Positions 47,077-56,932 of a stretch of DNA of 64,000 nt are shown here, piece by piece; positions within the stretch are counted from its first letter, which is position 1; every line of letters begins with the position of its first letter. The DNA is taken from assembly GCA_017428325.1 (NCBI GenBank), contig JAFRRA010000006.1:186001-250000 (forward strand). Direction: 5' to 3'. The notes below the pieces were generated by a model that was not told the DNA's origin, made no database searches, and saw only the letters and a program-made list of their open reading frames with translations. Source of the stretch: Bacteroidales bacterium (lineage in GTDB: Bacteria; Bacteroidota; Bacteroidia; Bacteroidales; UBA932). The position numbers were made by a program, and so were the translations under genes.

Positions 47077-48004
47077 AAGGTTTTGTCTATTGGCCGTACT
47101 ATTTTACTCCCTTTTATTATTGCCTTCTTGTGGAAAACAAAAGGATGATGTTACGGCACCAACTAGATGGGGAAAAGAGAACTGTTACAATAAGTTTCTC
47201 TGGAAAAAACACATACCAGATACATTATATAGAACCGTAGTATTTGACTTCAACGAAGATGCCCAAAACTATATGGGTCGACCGCTTCGTTTGGGTCTCT
47301 ATAAAAAAACTGAAAGCGGTAAAATGTTGCCCGTTACAGAGACTGAGATGGAGGTGTTTGTTGAAAAACAAAAGTGCCCAAACAATGTCATTGATGTTAA
47401 TCCCGGTACTGATCAACTTAACGTTGGAATAGTTTTCAAACCGCAAGCAGATAACAAAGTTCATCATTGGTTTTTTAAACCAGTGGATGATGCCGGATTG
47501 GACCGTATTAATGATCTGGATAATCAAACTTTTAATTCCAGCAATGCTTCACTAATGGAGTTGGAGGTTGAAAAGAATTTAATTATTAATCCATTGCGTC
47601 TTATTGTCCGAATAATTTGGATAACCCTATTGATTCTTTTAGCAATCTGGCTTCTATTCCTTAAAAGAATGGTTTATCCTTATTTTGGGGTAGGAAGAAT
47701 CACTCTGTCGGATCCGGAACCATATATGAAGCAGATAAACCTCAGAAAATACCGGAAATACGTTTTTACAAAAAGAAAGGATGCTAAGCAAAGTTGGTTT
47801 GCTAGATTATTCACGGGGCAGATAGGATATGATATTAATTCATTGTGGGATTCAGACATTGTTTTGGAACCTAGGAATCGTAAAAGTGTAAGAGTGTCTT
47901 TCGACAAGAACGTCTTCTATATAGACGGCAGAACACTCTCAGTTGGCAATGTCTATACTGTCGAAAATCTTAATACAAAGGCAAAAACAAAATTAGAAAT
48001 ATAA
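47066..48004 (+). CDS. Bitopic lipoprotein linking periplasm and cytoplasm, unknown family
   Basis: The protein has 312 residues. It starts with a lipoprotein-type signal (FYSLLLLPSCGK, Cys22), followed by a ~150-residue periplasmic part. A strong TM lies at ~178-202 (RIIWITLLILLAIWLLFLKR), then a ~110-residue basic cytoplasmic domain ending DGRTLSVGNVYTVENLN. The lipid anchor and the TM together would fix it in the inner membrane and let it connect the secreted VWA protein with the cytoplasmic tubulin-like protein encoded next. I do not recognise either domain. It starts inside the VWA gene and ends 4 nt before the tubulin-like gene. Confidence 0.75.
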   Translation: MCAKRFCLLAVLFYSLLLLPSCGKQKDDVTAPTRWGKENCYNKFLWKKHIPDTLYRTVVFDFNEDAQNYMGRPLRLGLYKKTESGKMLPVTETEMEVFVEKQKCPNNVIDVNPGTDQLNVGIVFKPQADNKVHHWFFKPVDDAGLDRINDLDNQTFNSSNASLMELEVEKNLIINPLRLIVRIIWITLLILLAIWLLFLKRMVYPYFGVGRITLSDPEPYMKQINLRKYRKYVFTKRKDAKQSWFARLFTGQIGYDINSLWDSDIVLEPRNRKSVRVSFDKNVFYIDGRTLSVGNVYTVENLNTKAKTKLEI

Positions 48005-48008
48005 GATT

Positions 48009-50747
48009 ATGGCTACAAAAATCAAACGCAGCCTATTTATAGGCCTTGGAGGAACAGGTATGAATTCCATCCTCCATACAAAAAAGATGTTTATCGAGTC
48101 TTACGGAGAAGTGCCACCTATGATCGGCTTCCTTGGAATAGATACAGATGGCGGAGCATACAAGAAATCCTTGACGACTCAGGACGGAAAGGAAGTTGTT
48201 CTTGATCCCAATGAACAGATGCCTATTCAGGTAACCAATCCGGAAGATATCTATAAGGTAAACAAGGAAGATTTTACTTGGCTTCCTGAGAAAAATCTTT
48301 ATGCGTTACAGTCTATGCACCTTGGCGCAGGTCAGGTAAGAAGTAACGGGCGATTTGCTTTTACGGTCAATTATGAGCAGGTTTCAAGGCGTCTGGAAAC
48401 TATTCTTGCTGAAATAGCCGGAGCCCATATTTCTGCAGACAGCCGCTGGGAGCTTATGAGCAACTCGACAGAAATCCATATGGTTTTCTCTGTTTGTGGA
48501 GGAACCGGGTGCGGAACCTTTATCAATATGGCCTATCTTTTAAGGGAGAAGGCTCCAAATTGCAAGCTCATTGGCTATGCCGTCCTTCCTGATGTTTTCA
48601 AGCTGATGTCAAAATCCGGAATGGCGAAAGTTGCTCCGAATGCTTTTGGGGCAATCAAGGATCTTGATTACCTGATGCATCTCGATATGGGCAAAAAGCC
48701 AGTTAAACTTGACTATATCAAAAACTCGATAGAGGCAACAGGACGTCCTTTCAACTCTGTCATTTTTATTGACAACAAGAATAATAACCTGGATACTTAT
48801 ACGGACATCAATGAATTGGCAGAGATGATAAGCCTTGCTCTTGTCACGTCTGCGGGAGAATTGTCTGCTGCATCCGCCAGTGTCGGCGACAACCTCGAGA
48901 AAAATATCCGTGAGGGCAATATGGATATCGAGAACAAGAAAGCCTGGGCAGCAGGAATGGGTGTATGCGAGATTATATACAGGGGAGATGATTTGGGAAA
49001 GATTTACTCACTGAAGGGCGCTATCAACCTCCTGGAACGTTTCTTTAACAGCTGCCACGATGCCAATCTACTTGCAAACAACTGGATAGACAGCTCTGAA
49101 GTCAATATTAGAGAGAACAACGGCAATGACCATGTTATTGATTTCATATGCAAGAAGGAGCCTAAATATGAACTGAACATTAATGACAATTCAAATCCTA
49201 AACCTGAGGCAGACCAGACAGTCCAGATGAATTTGATCAAGGACGAGGTTATTAACGCAAAAGTAAAGGAGCTTACGGGCAGGGTGAACAGTGAACTTGG
49301 CAAGCTGATAGTTGGTTTTGTAAATCATGAGTGCGGTGTTTCCACGGCCTTAAACGTGCTTGATTCTATAGAAGAACAGATTAACATATTCCTGGGAGAA
49401 ATGACTCAGGAAAAGGAAGACTTACTGGAAATGCAACCTAGAATCGAGTCTGAATTGCAGACTTCATGCATAGACCTTAGCGAATATGATAAGAAGTTCT
49501 TAAAGAACTCCAAGAGACTCGCCGAGTATTCGGATGATGTCCAGGCTGCCACGAGAAAACTGTCCATCAACAAGATAGAGATTCAAAGAAGAACAGCAGC
49601 CATTACCGTCTTCAACAATATTCTGGGCAAAATCAATACAGAAAGGACTAATGTCAAGCTGATATCTGATACTTTCAAGGCTATAATAAAGAAATTCTAT
49701 TCAGATTTGGCAAAGATTCAGAATAATGTCGGAAGAACAACTGCCGTATTCCAACTTGACCTGGCCAAGTCATCTGTCAACACTGTTGCGGTTGATGCCA
49801 GTGAAATTAGCATTCCTGACTTTGTAAGGGGTCTGGTTCAGGCAGACAAGGTATATTCGTTCAAGGATCTATCCACGGATCAAGTAGAACAATTGGTTCT
49901 GAAGTATTCAGACAGGCTGCATACGGCAAGGAAATGGAGAGATACTTCTATAGACGAAATTCTCAACAAGATGCCGGAGGAAGAGTTTACTCACCTTCTC
50001 AGGCAGGCTATCAGCAAATCCCTGCCTTTGTTCAGATACGACTACAGGGGACATCGTCCAAAGGAGAATCCACAGGATAGCTTCTTTATCGGGGTTCCTG
50101 ACAAGATGAACAGCCGTCTTTACAAGAACGATGTTTTCAAGTCTATGCTGACAGGATCCCCGGACGTGGACTTCTCCAACATTGCTAATAAGGATAAGGT
50201 TATTATTTACCGGCAGGTAGGTGTTGTGCCGGCTTATGCGATTGCATCAATAGCTGAATACTATAAGGAGTATATTGACTGTAATGCAAACTGTCATTTT
50301 GATGCAAATCTTCTTACCAGGATGGATAGGGAAGAATTCAGTCTAATGCCAAAGAAAACCACCGACGAGGATTTACTTGATCTTTGGGTTAAGGGTTTGA
50401 TTTTCGGCCTTATCAAGAATGAAGATGGCATGTACAAGGTCAAGATTCTTGAAAAAGGTGATGCGTTCGATGATTTCTGGGTCAATCTTAGTGAATTCAG
50501 GGATGAGGCTTTTGATGAGTTTAGGAAGAACAAGACATCTATACGCAAGGAGTTCTACGAGTTTTTGGGGAAGCTTGAAGAAGACAAGGGTAAGGAAGCC
50601 ATCAAGCAAATCATCGATGATGTCAAAGCGAATTACCTGGAAAAGTATTCTCAAATCAATATGCCTAAGGACAAATTGCGCCAGAGGGGATTTGAGAAAA
50701 TTAAAGATTTGCTGTCCTCTGAGTTGCTGCTGGTTCAGAAATATTAG
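48009..50747 (+). CDS. Tubulin/FtsZ-like GTPase (Tubulin_2 type)
   Basis: The protein has 912 residues. The nucleotide-binding fold shows SLFIGLGGTGMNS at 8-20 (tubulin/FtsZ first loop) and the tubulin signature VFSVCGGTGCGTF at 159-171 (consensus GGGTG[ST]G), with LIGYAVLPD and NAFGAIKDLDYLM in the expected order. About residues 430-600 are long charged helices, likely coiled coil. No TM or signal, so it is cytoplasmic. It is much longer than FtsZ (~400 aa). Makarova and Koonin described FtsZ-like families encoded beside VWA proteins and suggested membrane remodelling; this gene fits that setting. Polymer formation is inferred. Confidence 0.85.
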   Translation: MATKIKRSLFIGLGGTGMNSILHTKKMFIESYGEVPPMIGFLGIDTDGGAYKKSLTTQDGKEVVLDPNEQMPIQVTNPEDIYKVNKEDFTWLPEKNLYALQSMHLGAGQVRSNGRFAFTVNYEQVSRRLETILAEIAGAHISADSRWELMSNSTEIHMVFSVCGGTGCGTFINMAYLLREKAPNCKLIGYAVLPDVFKLMSKSGMAKVAPNAFGAIKDLDYLMHLDMGKKPVKLDYIKNSIEATGRPFNSVIFIDNKNNNLDTYTDINELAEMISLALVTSAGELSAASASVGDNLEKNIREGNMDIENKKAWAAGMGVCEIIYRGDDLGKIYSLKGAINLLERFFNSCHDANLLANNWIDSSEVNIRENNGNDHVIDFICKKEPKYELNINDNSNPKPEADQTVQMNLIKDEVINAKVKELTGRVNSELGKLIVGFVNHECGVSTALNVLDSIEEQINIFLGEMTQEKEDLLEMQPRIESELQTSCIDLSEYDKKFLKNSKRLAEYSDDVQAATRKLSINKIEIQRRTAAITVFNNILGKINTERTNVKLISDTFKAIIKKFYSDLAKIQNNVGRTTAVFQLDLAKSSVNTVAVDASEISIPDFVRGLVQADKVYSFKDLSTDQVEQLVLKYSDRLHTARKWRDTSIDEILNKMPEEEFTHLLRQAISKSLPLFRYDYRGHRPKENPQDSFFIGVPDKMNSRLYKNDVFKSMLTGSPDVDFSNIANKDKVIIYRQVGVVPAYAIASIAEYYKEYIDCNANCHFDANLLTRMDREEFSLMPKKTTDEDLLDLWVKGLIFGLIKNEDGMYKVKILEKGDAFDDFWVNLSEFRDEAFDEFRKNKTSIRKEFYEFLGKLEEDKGKEAIKQIIDDVKANYLEKYSQINMPKDKLRQRGFEKIKDLLSSELLLVQKY

Positions 50748-50755
50748 CTTGCCTT

Positions 50756-53700
50756 ATGAGACATACTACACATTTAATGCTGGGCTCTAATGCGTTGCCT
50801 CTGCTTAGTAATTTGAGACAGTACGTCATCAAGTACGGTAGTGTTGAAGTCAAAGATTTCTTGAACACGATACTATATGAATGCGGGGAGGCCGGTGAAG
50901 CTTTTAGCTTTGTAACAGACAAGGAACAGGACGATTCCAAATTTATACCCGGACTAGAGGAATTGTTTGAGTCCTGCATTTCAAAAGAGTGTGTAGTGCC
51001 AACGGAGCAAAGGACCGCATATATCAAGGGGTTCTTCCGCGATTTGTTCAACCGTTGCCTCAACATCAATAACCCCGGAGATACTAATTCCATGAATCTC
51101 TGTGTGTATGTTCCTCTATGGGTTGGGGCTAATGAATTTGAGAATCTATATGAGCTGCTAAAGGACATATCTGGCATAGAGCAGAAATACAATGTAGACC
51201 TGTTTCTTCTTCCATATGATCTTGCGTTTCTGTTCGAAAAGAACGATATGCTGTATACCCGCAGTACGGAATATGCTGAGAATACAGTTAAAAACCTTGA
51301 CAGGTTGCTTGCATGGAAGAAAGAGTTCCGCATTCTTTCCCATTTGCTGATGATGCGGAATTGCAACAGCAAGGGCCTGTCTTTAGGGCTGGATCAGAAT
51401 TCATTGGGAAGAATAATAGGAGAGTTTGCTCTATTAGGCATAACGGATTACGACAACTTGTTCCAGGTCAATGCGCAGGACCCGAACCGTCCTATATCTG
51501 CGTTGGGTATTTCTGTTCTTGGTTTCGACAAGTATTACTTTGTGCAGTATCTTCTGCACAAGGCTTACATAAGCATCTTGGACAGGGAGAAAGTGATGCA
51601 GGAAGAGGTGGATGTAAACAAGGTATCTAATATCGCTCATAAAATATTGAGCCAAAAGGTTTCTCTTTTCACGGATTTCTACAAGAATCATATAGAGCCA
51701 TTGCTGAATGACAATGTTCCGCAGAATCAGATAATTGAGATAATAAAACCGTTTTTGGATCAGACTATCGCACAAATGACGGTAGATTTCCAGTCTTACA
51801 TCGAAGATCCTGCTTTATCTCTTCCTGAAAAGAAAGCGACTTTGGCTCAGCTTCTTGGAGAAGATGACGCACTCTTGTCAGGATATCTATTCAACAAGAA
51901 GCAGCTAGTTCTGGAAGATTGTTCAAGAGAAGTTCTGGACCATTTCACAGATTATAACTCAAAACTTGCTTATTTTGGTCTGTTTGAGGAGTACCCTGAT
52001 ATAGAGGCTAATGAAATTAAAGACTATACTGTTCTTTCATTCGAGGGCGAGCCCCAGACAGAATCTGCCACAAATATGTTGTCGGCTCTTAAACAGACTA
52101 GAATCCAGATTCGTGAATCTACAAACTATATCCGTCAGAAAACAAAGGATCTGAATGATTTAAATGTCCAGAAGGTTGTTCATAGAGATAGTTTCAAGAG
52201 ACTGACAGACAAGGGTTTTGAATTTGACAATCACATATTTAAACTTGATAACGAGGAAGGTGCAGATATTCCTGTTGATGGGTATTATGAGCCGTCAACA
52301 TCTCTTCCAATTGCTTCCTCCATTGATTTGAGAAAGTTCTTCACCCCAGTAAAGAATCAGGGTGATATGGGGGCTTGTTCTGCTTTCGCCTTTGTATCTG
52401 TCTTTGAATCCATAATAAAGAAAAATACAAGCACAGATGTTAATCTCAGCGAGCAGTTCGTTTATTTTAATGCACGCAGGATTCAGGGAAATATAGCTTT
52501 AGACAGTGGATCCTCTGCTTCAAGCGTCCTTAAGACGATGAAGGCAGAAGGTGTCTGCGCAGAGGTTGAATTCCCGTATAATCCAGACCATCCAGATGAA
52601 GAGCCGCCGAAGGAAGCATATGACAGTGCACTTGACAACAAGATTGTTAAGGCATTGGCCGTTAAGCAAGATGACATCAAAGCCGCTATTTCCGAGGGCT
52701 ATCCGGTTGTGATCTCTTTAAGGATTTTTGATTCATTCAATCCAGTTAAGGGCTTAATCTCGAATCCGGAGGACGATGACATTAGATCTGCTAGCGGACT
52801 GCATGCTATGGTTATTTGTGGCTACAACGACGAGTATGGCTATTATGTGGTGAGAAATTCCTGGGGAACGAAATTCGGTGACAATGGATACTGTTATATT
52901 CCATATTCCTATATAGGCAATAAAGAACTGCTTCGCTTTGCGATTATTGTTACGGAAATCAGTAACACAAAGTTCAAGGTAAAGAGTACTGACAGGGATA
53001 CTGTATTTTCCTTCGATACGACAGATTCCTATATCAAGGCACAGATTCTCACTAATCTTATTGGTTTAGAGAAAAAGAAACTGGAAATCCTTAAAGAACG
53101 GGACAGGACAAATAGCAGCAAGTTTGCAAGTTTATTCCAGGCTATGGGGAATAACGCAAACAGAACATCTATTACAAACGGTACAATCAAGAGACTCCGG
53201 CTTGAAAGCGAGACTCTTGACAAGAAGAGAGCCAACCTTGATAATGAGAGGTTAAGAAAACTCAAGATTTTTGACAGGGAGACAAGAAATGCCAAGTGGC
53301 TTTTTGGGATTCTGATTGCTTTGGCATTCTTTGGTCTGGTTATGTCGTGCTATTTCTGCAAATCGTTGTCTCCTCTTACTAACAAATACATCTTGTATAG
53401 TGTTTACATCCCATACGCCCTGGGAACTTTCTATTTTCTTTATTACCTAAGAACCAGAAAAAGGCTTAGGAGAGAACTTGACCGTTACTATAGAAATCGT
53501 ATAGAGGATCTGGCACAAGAGTCTGCTCAAAGAATTCAGGAATCTGAAACGGCTCAGCTTAAGGGTCATCTTGCCGGTATGATCATTGATTCTCTCTATA
53601 AGCTGAATACCAACCTTAGAGTCAAATATGACAGTATGCGTTCGTATATAGGCAATTTAAGAAATTGGCGGGAAGACGAAACTATGGCAAGCAAGATGGA

Positions 53701-54250
53701 CGACATTGTAAAGGATCCTTTCTTATCGGTTTTGACCAATCGCTCGCTTGATGATTATTATAAACAGAAGGAAGAAGAAATCATTGCCGGTGCCTCTTTG
53801 AGCAGCATGTTCCGTGATAAGTATAAAGTCGGTGAGAAAGAAATTGTTGTTTTCCAGAACGATCTTAAGAAAACAATTGTGGCTCTTCTTGAAAAGCAGA
53901 TAAAAGATTTCTCTATTCTAGATTATGTTGCCGGTAATTTTAGATATGATTACCTGAGTACTGATTTAGATGAGATCCATGGATGGCTAAAAGCGATGGA
54001 CAAGAAATCAGAGCCTTTTGTCAGACTTAATTCTGCTCCTGAAACCACTGCCGTAATAAACTCTCACATTAAGCTTCTTTTCCTTCATTTCAGTGATGAC
54101 CAGGCTCGTCGGGATTGGGATGAAAAATGTTCAAAATATTTCACGAACAGGCCATCTATGTGCAATCAAAACTCTGCTGATAGAATCGTTCTTGTTCAGT
54201 TAAAGGGCGTGCCTGTGTCCGATATAAGTTTTACTGGCAATAGTAATTAG
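50756..54250 (+). CDS. Large protein with papain-like (C1) protease domain and two TM segments
   Basis: The protein has 1164 residues, with no signal peptide. Residues 1-~500 are mainly helical and unrecognised. Residues ~520-735 are a papain-fold peptidase with the full set of active residues: Gln535 and Cys541 in VKNQGDMGACSAFAF, His683 in SGLHAMVICGYND and Asn701 in VVRNSWGTKFGDNGY. A coiled-coil part follows (~765-840), two TMs (~848-867 and ~877-897), and a ~265-residue C-terminal helical domain. Both soluble ends are on the same side, probably the cytoplasm. Its place before hxsA makes HxsA or the tubulin-like protein possible substrates, which is inference. Confidence 0.82.
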   Translation: MRHTTHLMLGSNALPLLSNLRQYVIKYGSVEVKDFLNTILYECGEAGEAFSFVTDKEQDDSKFIPGLEELFESCISKECVVPTEQRTAYIKGFFRDLFNRCLNINNPGDTNSMNLCVYVPLWVGANEFENLYELLKDISGIEQKYNVDLFLLPYDLAFLFEKNDMLYTRSTEYAENTVKNLDRLLAWKKEFRILSHLLMMRNCNSKGLSLGLDQNSLGRIIGEFALLGITDYDNLFQVNAQDPNRPISALGISVLGFDKYYFVQYLLHKAYISILDREKVMQEEVDVNKVSNIAHKILSQKVSLFTDFYKNHIEPLLNDNVPQNQIIEIIKPFLDQTIAQMTVDFQSYIEDPALSLPEKKATLAQLLGEDDALLSGYLFNKKQLVLEDCSREVLDHFTDYNSKLAYFGLFEEYPDIEANEIKDYTVLSFEGEPQTESATNMLSALKQTRIQIRESTNYIRQKTKDLNDLNVQKVVHRDSFKRLTDKGFEFDNHIFKLDNEEGADIPVDGYYEPSTSLPIASSIDLRKFFTPVKNQGDMGACSAFAFVSVFESIIKKNTSTDVNLSEQFVYFNARRIQGNIALDSGSSASSVLKTMKAEGVCAEVEFPYNPDHPDEEPPKEAYDSALDNKIVKALAVKQDDIKAAISEGYPVVISLRIFDSFNPVKGLISNPEDDDIRSASGLHAMVICGYNDEYGYYVVRNSWGTKFGDNGYCYIPYSYIGNKELLRFAIIVTEISNTKFKVKSTDRDTVFSFDTTDSYIKAQILTNLIGLEKKKLEILKERDRTNSSKFASLFQAMGNNANRTSITNGTIKRLRLESETLDKKRANLDNERLRKLKIFDRETRNAKWLFGILIALAFFGLVMSCYFCKSLSPLTNKYILYSVYIPYALGTFYFLYYLRTRKRLRRELDRYYRNRIEDLAQESAQRIQESETAQLKGHLAGMIIDSLYKLNTNLRVKYDSMRSYIGNLRNWREDETMASKMDDIVKDPFLSVLTNRSLDDYYKQKEEEIIAGASLSSMFRDKYKVGEKEIVVFQNDLKKTIVALLEKQIKDFSILDYVAGNFRYDYLSTDLDEIHGWLKAMDKKSEPFVRLNSAPETTAVINSHIKLLFLHFSDDQARRDWDEKCSKYFTNRPSMCNQNSADRIVLVQLKGVPVSDISFTGNSN

Positions 54251-54284
54251 ATGATTTATTTTTGATTAAACATAAACTAAGTAT

Positions 54285-55175
54285 ATGAAAAGAAAGTATA
54301 ATAGTTTATTAAAGAAAGTTGTGGCTTCTTCTGTAGCGGCAATTGCTTCTACCTATGGAGCTGATGCTACCCCAGATTACTCTTTCAATGAATCATCAGA
54401 TTGCAATATTAAGGAAACGTCTTTAAAGAGAAATCTTAAGGAAAAACTATTATTGAAGATGACGTCTGATGGGGACTATTATTTGTCCTCTCATAGAAGT
54501 CATAGTTCTCATCGCAGTCACAGTTCCCATCGTTCTGGATCTTCACATTATTCCTCTTCGCATACATCTCATTACTCTTCCTCTGTGACAAACACTTCAC
54601 GAAGTCCCTCAAAATCTACTGGTTCTAAAACGAAAACCACAAATAATCAAACGGGAAAAGTATCTGGTATTTATTCCGGAATATCATCAAGTAAGAGCTC
54701 CATAGGAAGCCGTAGTATCTCATTGGGCATGTCTGGTCCCGATATAAAAGAAGTGTCTGAATGCCTGATTGCTTTGAGGTATTTGAAGGCAAGCCAGCTA
54801 TCAAAAATACCAAGTGGAGATGTTATCTGTGACGAAATTGTTATGACAGGATTGAAGCAATATATGATAGATAAGGGCCTAAATCCAGACAGAGCTTTTT
54901 CTAAAGAAATGGCTTTGGGTTTAAAAATAGACTCAGATAATTATAAGGCTTTAGGAGATCGTTTGCTTTCTCCAGGTAGTGTGGGAACAGATGTTACAGA
55001 GTTAAGAAATTTGTTGATAGACAAAGGATATCTTAAAGGAAAGAAAAAAGGAAAGTTCGAAATATCTGAATTCGACGAAACCTTACTTGAAATACTTGAA
55101 GCATTCTTGTCTGACAATAATAGATCTTGGACAGGATTTGTTGATTCTGCGATTGTTAATCTGTTAAAACAGTAA
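54285..55175 (+). CDS. hxsA: His-Xaa-Ser repeat protein HxsA (target of the Hxs maturases)
   Basis: The protein has 296 residues. The N-terminus is signal-like (KKVVASSVAAIASTYGADA). Residues 70-98 hold eight His-Xaa-Ser triplets (His 70, 73, 76, 79, 82, 88, 93, 96), then a Ser/Thr/Lys-rich spacer. From ~150 on there are two segments with the look of peptidoglycan-binding_1 repeats (SLGMSGPDIKEVSECLIALR and LSPGSVGTDVTELRNLL). Haft and colleagues predicted HxsA to be modified on its HxS repeats by the radical SAM enzymes HxsB and HxsC, which are encoded just downstream. The chemistry is unknown. An exported, wall-linked RiPP-like product is a reasonable inference. Confidence 0.9.
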   Translation: MKRKYNSLLKKVVASSVAAIASTYGADATPDYSFNESSDCNIKETSLKRNLKEKLLLKMTSDGDYYLSSHRSHSSHRSHSSHRSGSSHYSSSHTSHYSSSVTNTSRSPSKSTGSKTKTTNNQTGKVSGIYSGISSSKSSIGSRSISLGMSGPDIKEVSECLIALRYLKASQLSKIPSGDVICDEIVMTGLKQYMIDKGLNPDRAFSKEMALGLKIDSDNYKALGDRLLSPGSVGTDVTELRNLLIDKGYLKGKKKGKFEISEFDETLLEILEAFLSDNNRSWTGFVDSAIVNLLKQ

Positions 55176-55179
55176 TCAA

Positions 55180-55521
55180 ATGACAGATATAAGACTTGTT
55201 AACAATAAAACTATTGTTGTTAAAGTAGATACTTCTATTTATGACAATTGGGTTATTGATAAGGTATTATATTGGTGGTCTCAAGATTATACAATAACCA
55301 GGAAAAATTCTTCAAAGGGAATACAGACAATCTTTCTTTCGCCCAAAAGAACAAATAATACAATTTCTCTAGAAACAATTAAAGAAAGGCTAAGTACAGA
55401 TTTCATCGATTATAAAAACCGCCATACTATTTTTAAAGAAACATCTAATCTAAGGGATATTTTGTTTGCAAAGGCTTTTGCTAATTGTGATGATTTTATA
55501 GAGTTTAAGTTTAAAGAATGA
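55180..55521 (+). CDS. hxsD: His-Xaa-Ser system protein HxsD
   Basis: The protein has 113 residues. It is a small soluble protein with the family pattern of a beta-rich N-terminus (KTIVVKVDTSIYDNWVIDKV) and the C-terminal block FIDYKNRHTIFKETSNLRDI, which corresponds to the family's N-D-Y-x-L-R-E region. HxsD always accompanies hxsABC and may serve as a recognition or partner protein for the maturases. It is placed between hxsA and hxsB with gaps of 4 and 1 nt. Confidence 0.82.
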   Translation: MTDIRLVNNKTIVVKVDTSIYDNWVIDKVLYWWSQDYTITRKNSSKGIQTIFLSPKRTNNTISLETIKERLSTDFIDYKNRHTIFKETSNLRDILFAKAFANCDDFIEFKFKE

Positions 55522-55522
55522 G

Positions 55523-56932
55523 ATGTACTATTTGCTGCCTTTTCATTTTAGGGTTTTACAAGACAAAGAGGTTCTCACCAATGATCTTGGTGATTATCTA
55601 ATAGTTCCCCGGGGTAGCGTAGACCGTATTGTCAATAGAAAAATTTCAGAGGAAGAAGATCTTTTCAAAGACCTTCTTGGTGGTTTTTTTGTTGGAACTC
55701 AACCAATTCCACGCCTTATAGAGAATATGGCAACGAGATTAGCAACTAGGAAAAGTTTCTTAGATGATTTTACCTCGTTACATATTTTTGTGCTGACCTT
55801 AAGGTGTAATCAGAATTGTATTTATTGCCAGGCATCTAGCCATGACCGCCGCGATAGTGGATATGACATGAGTGAAGATGATTTAAGGGCCGCTGTAGAT
55901 TTAATGTTTCAATCTCCTTCAAAACATTTGACGATGGAGTTCCAGGGCGGAGAACCCACGTTAGTTTCTAAGTTGATCCGTTCGGGTATTCTTTATGCAG
56001 AGAAAAAGAATTTGACGGAAAAAAGATCCATTACTTATGTGATTTGCAGTAACTGCGTTTATGTGAGTGATGACTTTTTGTCATTCTGCAGTAAGTTCAA
56101 TGTTGTCTTTTCAACTTCATTAGATGGTCCAGAATTCTTACATAATCACAATCGAGGCAAGGTTAGTAGTTATAAAAGAGTGACTTCTGGAATACAGAAG
56201 GTTCGGAATGTGTTGGGAAATGACAAGATATCTGCTTTAATGACGACTTCCGAAGAATCATTGAAGTATCCAAAAGAAATCGTAGATGCATATTTAGAGA
56301 ATGGGTTCCGAAGTATTTTTCTCCGTGCTCTTAACCCTTATGGATTAGCCAGAACTAATGAGAACTGGCTTGCTTATTATGATTCTTTTGTACATTTCTA
56401 TAAGGAATCTTTGGATTATATACTAGAACTGAATAAGAATGGTGTGTTTTTCGTTGAAGAATTTACCACGCTGATTCTCAAGAAAATTGTGACACCATTT
56501 CCTATAGGCTTTGTTGATTTGCAAACGCCATCCGGCATTATAAATGGTGTCATAGTTTATAATTACGATGGAAAGGTCTACGCATCTGACGAATCACGTA
56601 TGTTAGCCGAGTACAAGGATTATACTTTTTGTTTAGGAAGGGTTACTGATAAATATGAAGACCTATTTTATGGGGAAAGGGCTCAGAAACTGTCTCGAAT
56701 TTGGTCTACTGAATGTATTGCGGGTTGCTCTGAATGTGCTTATCAAAGCATTTGTGGCGCAGATCCTGTTCGCAATTATACAACACAAGGGGATTCTTAC
56801 GGCTTCCGCCCATCTTCAACTATCTGTAGGAAAAATAGATTAATTATTGATCACATTTTCTCTCTTCTATCAAGTCGAGCAGAAGAAGTTCTTCCGATAT
56901 TTTTGAACTGGATAACGGGAACAAGGGCATGA
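55523..56932 (+). CDS. hxsB: Radical SAM/SPASM maturase HxsB
   Basis: The protein has 469 residues. The radical SAM cluster motif is CNQNCIYC (Cys 95, 99, 102), followed by MEFQGGEPTL (the GGE motif) and an auxiliary cluster region near the C-terminus (CIAGCSECAYQSICGADP). The first ~85 residues resemble a peptide-recognition part. SPASM enzymes modify peptides by radical chemistry; this one is predicted to act on HxsA. Its stop overlaps hxsC by 4 nt. Confidence 0.92.
   Translation: MYYLLPFHFRVLQDKEVLTNDLGDYLIVPRGSVDRIVNRKISEEEDLFKDLLGGFFVGTQPIPRLIENMATRLATRKSFLDDFTSLHIFVLTLRCNQNCIYCQASSHDRRDSGYDMSEDDLRAAVDLMFQSPSKHLTMEFQGGEPTLVSKLIRSGILYAEKKNLTEKRSITYVICSNCVYVSDDFLSFCSKFNVVFSTSLDGPEFLHNHNRGKVSSYKRVTSGIQKVRNVLGNDKISALMTTSEESLKYPKEIVDAYLENGFRSIFLRALNPYGLARTNENWLAYYDSFVHFYKESLDYILELNKNGVFFVEEFTTLILKKIVTPFPIGFVDLQTPSGIINGVIVYNYDGKVYASDESRMLAEYKDYTFCLGRVTDKYEDLFYGERAQKLSRIWSTECIAGCSECAYQSICGADPVRNYTTQGDSYGFRPSSTICRKNRLIIDHIFSLLSSRAEEVLPIFLNWITGTRA

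Noticed and set aside
54489-54600. Short-period repeat in hxsA considered as a CRISPR or satellite repeat
   Set aside because: It codes for the His-Xaa-Ser triplets of HxsA; repeat units are too short and there are no spacers. No CRISPR array was seen anywhere in the window.
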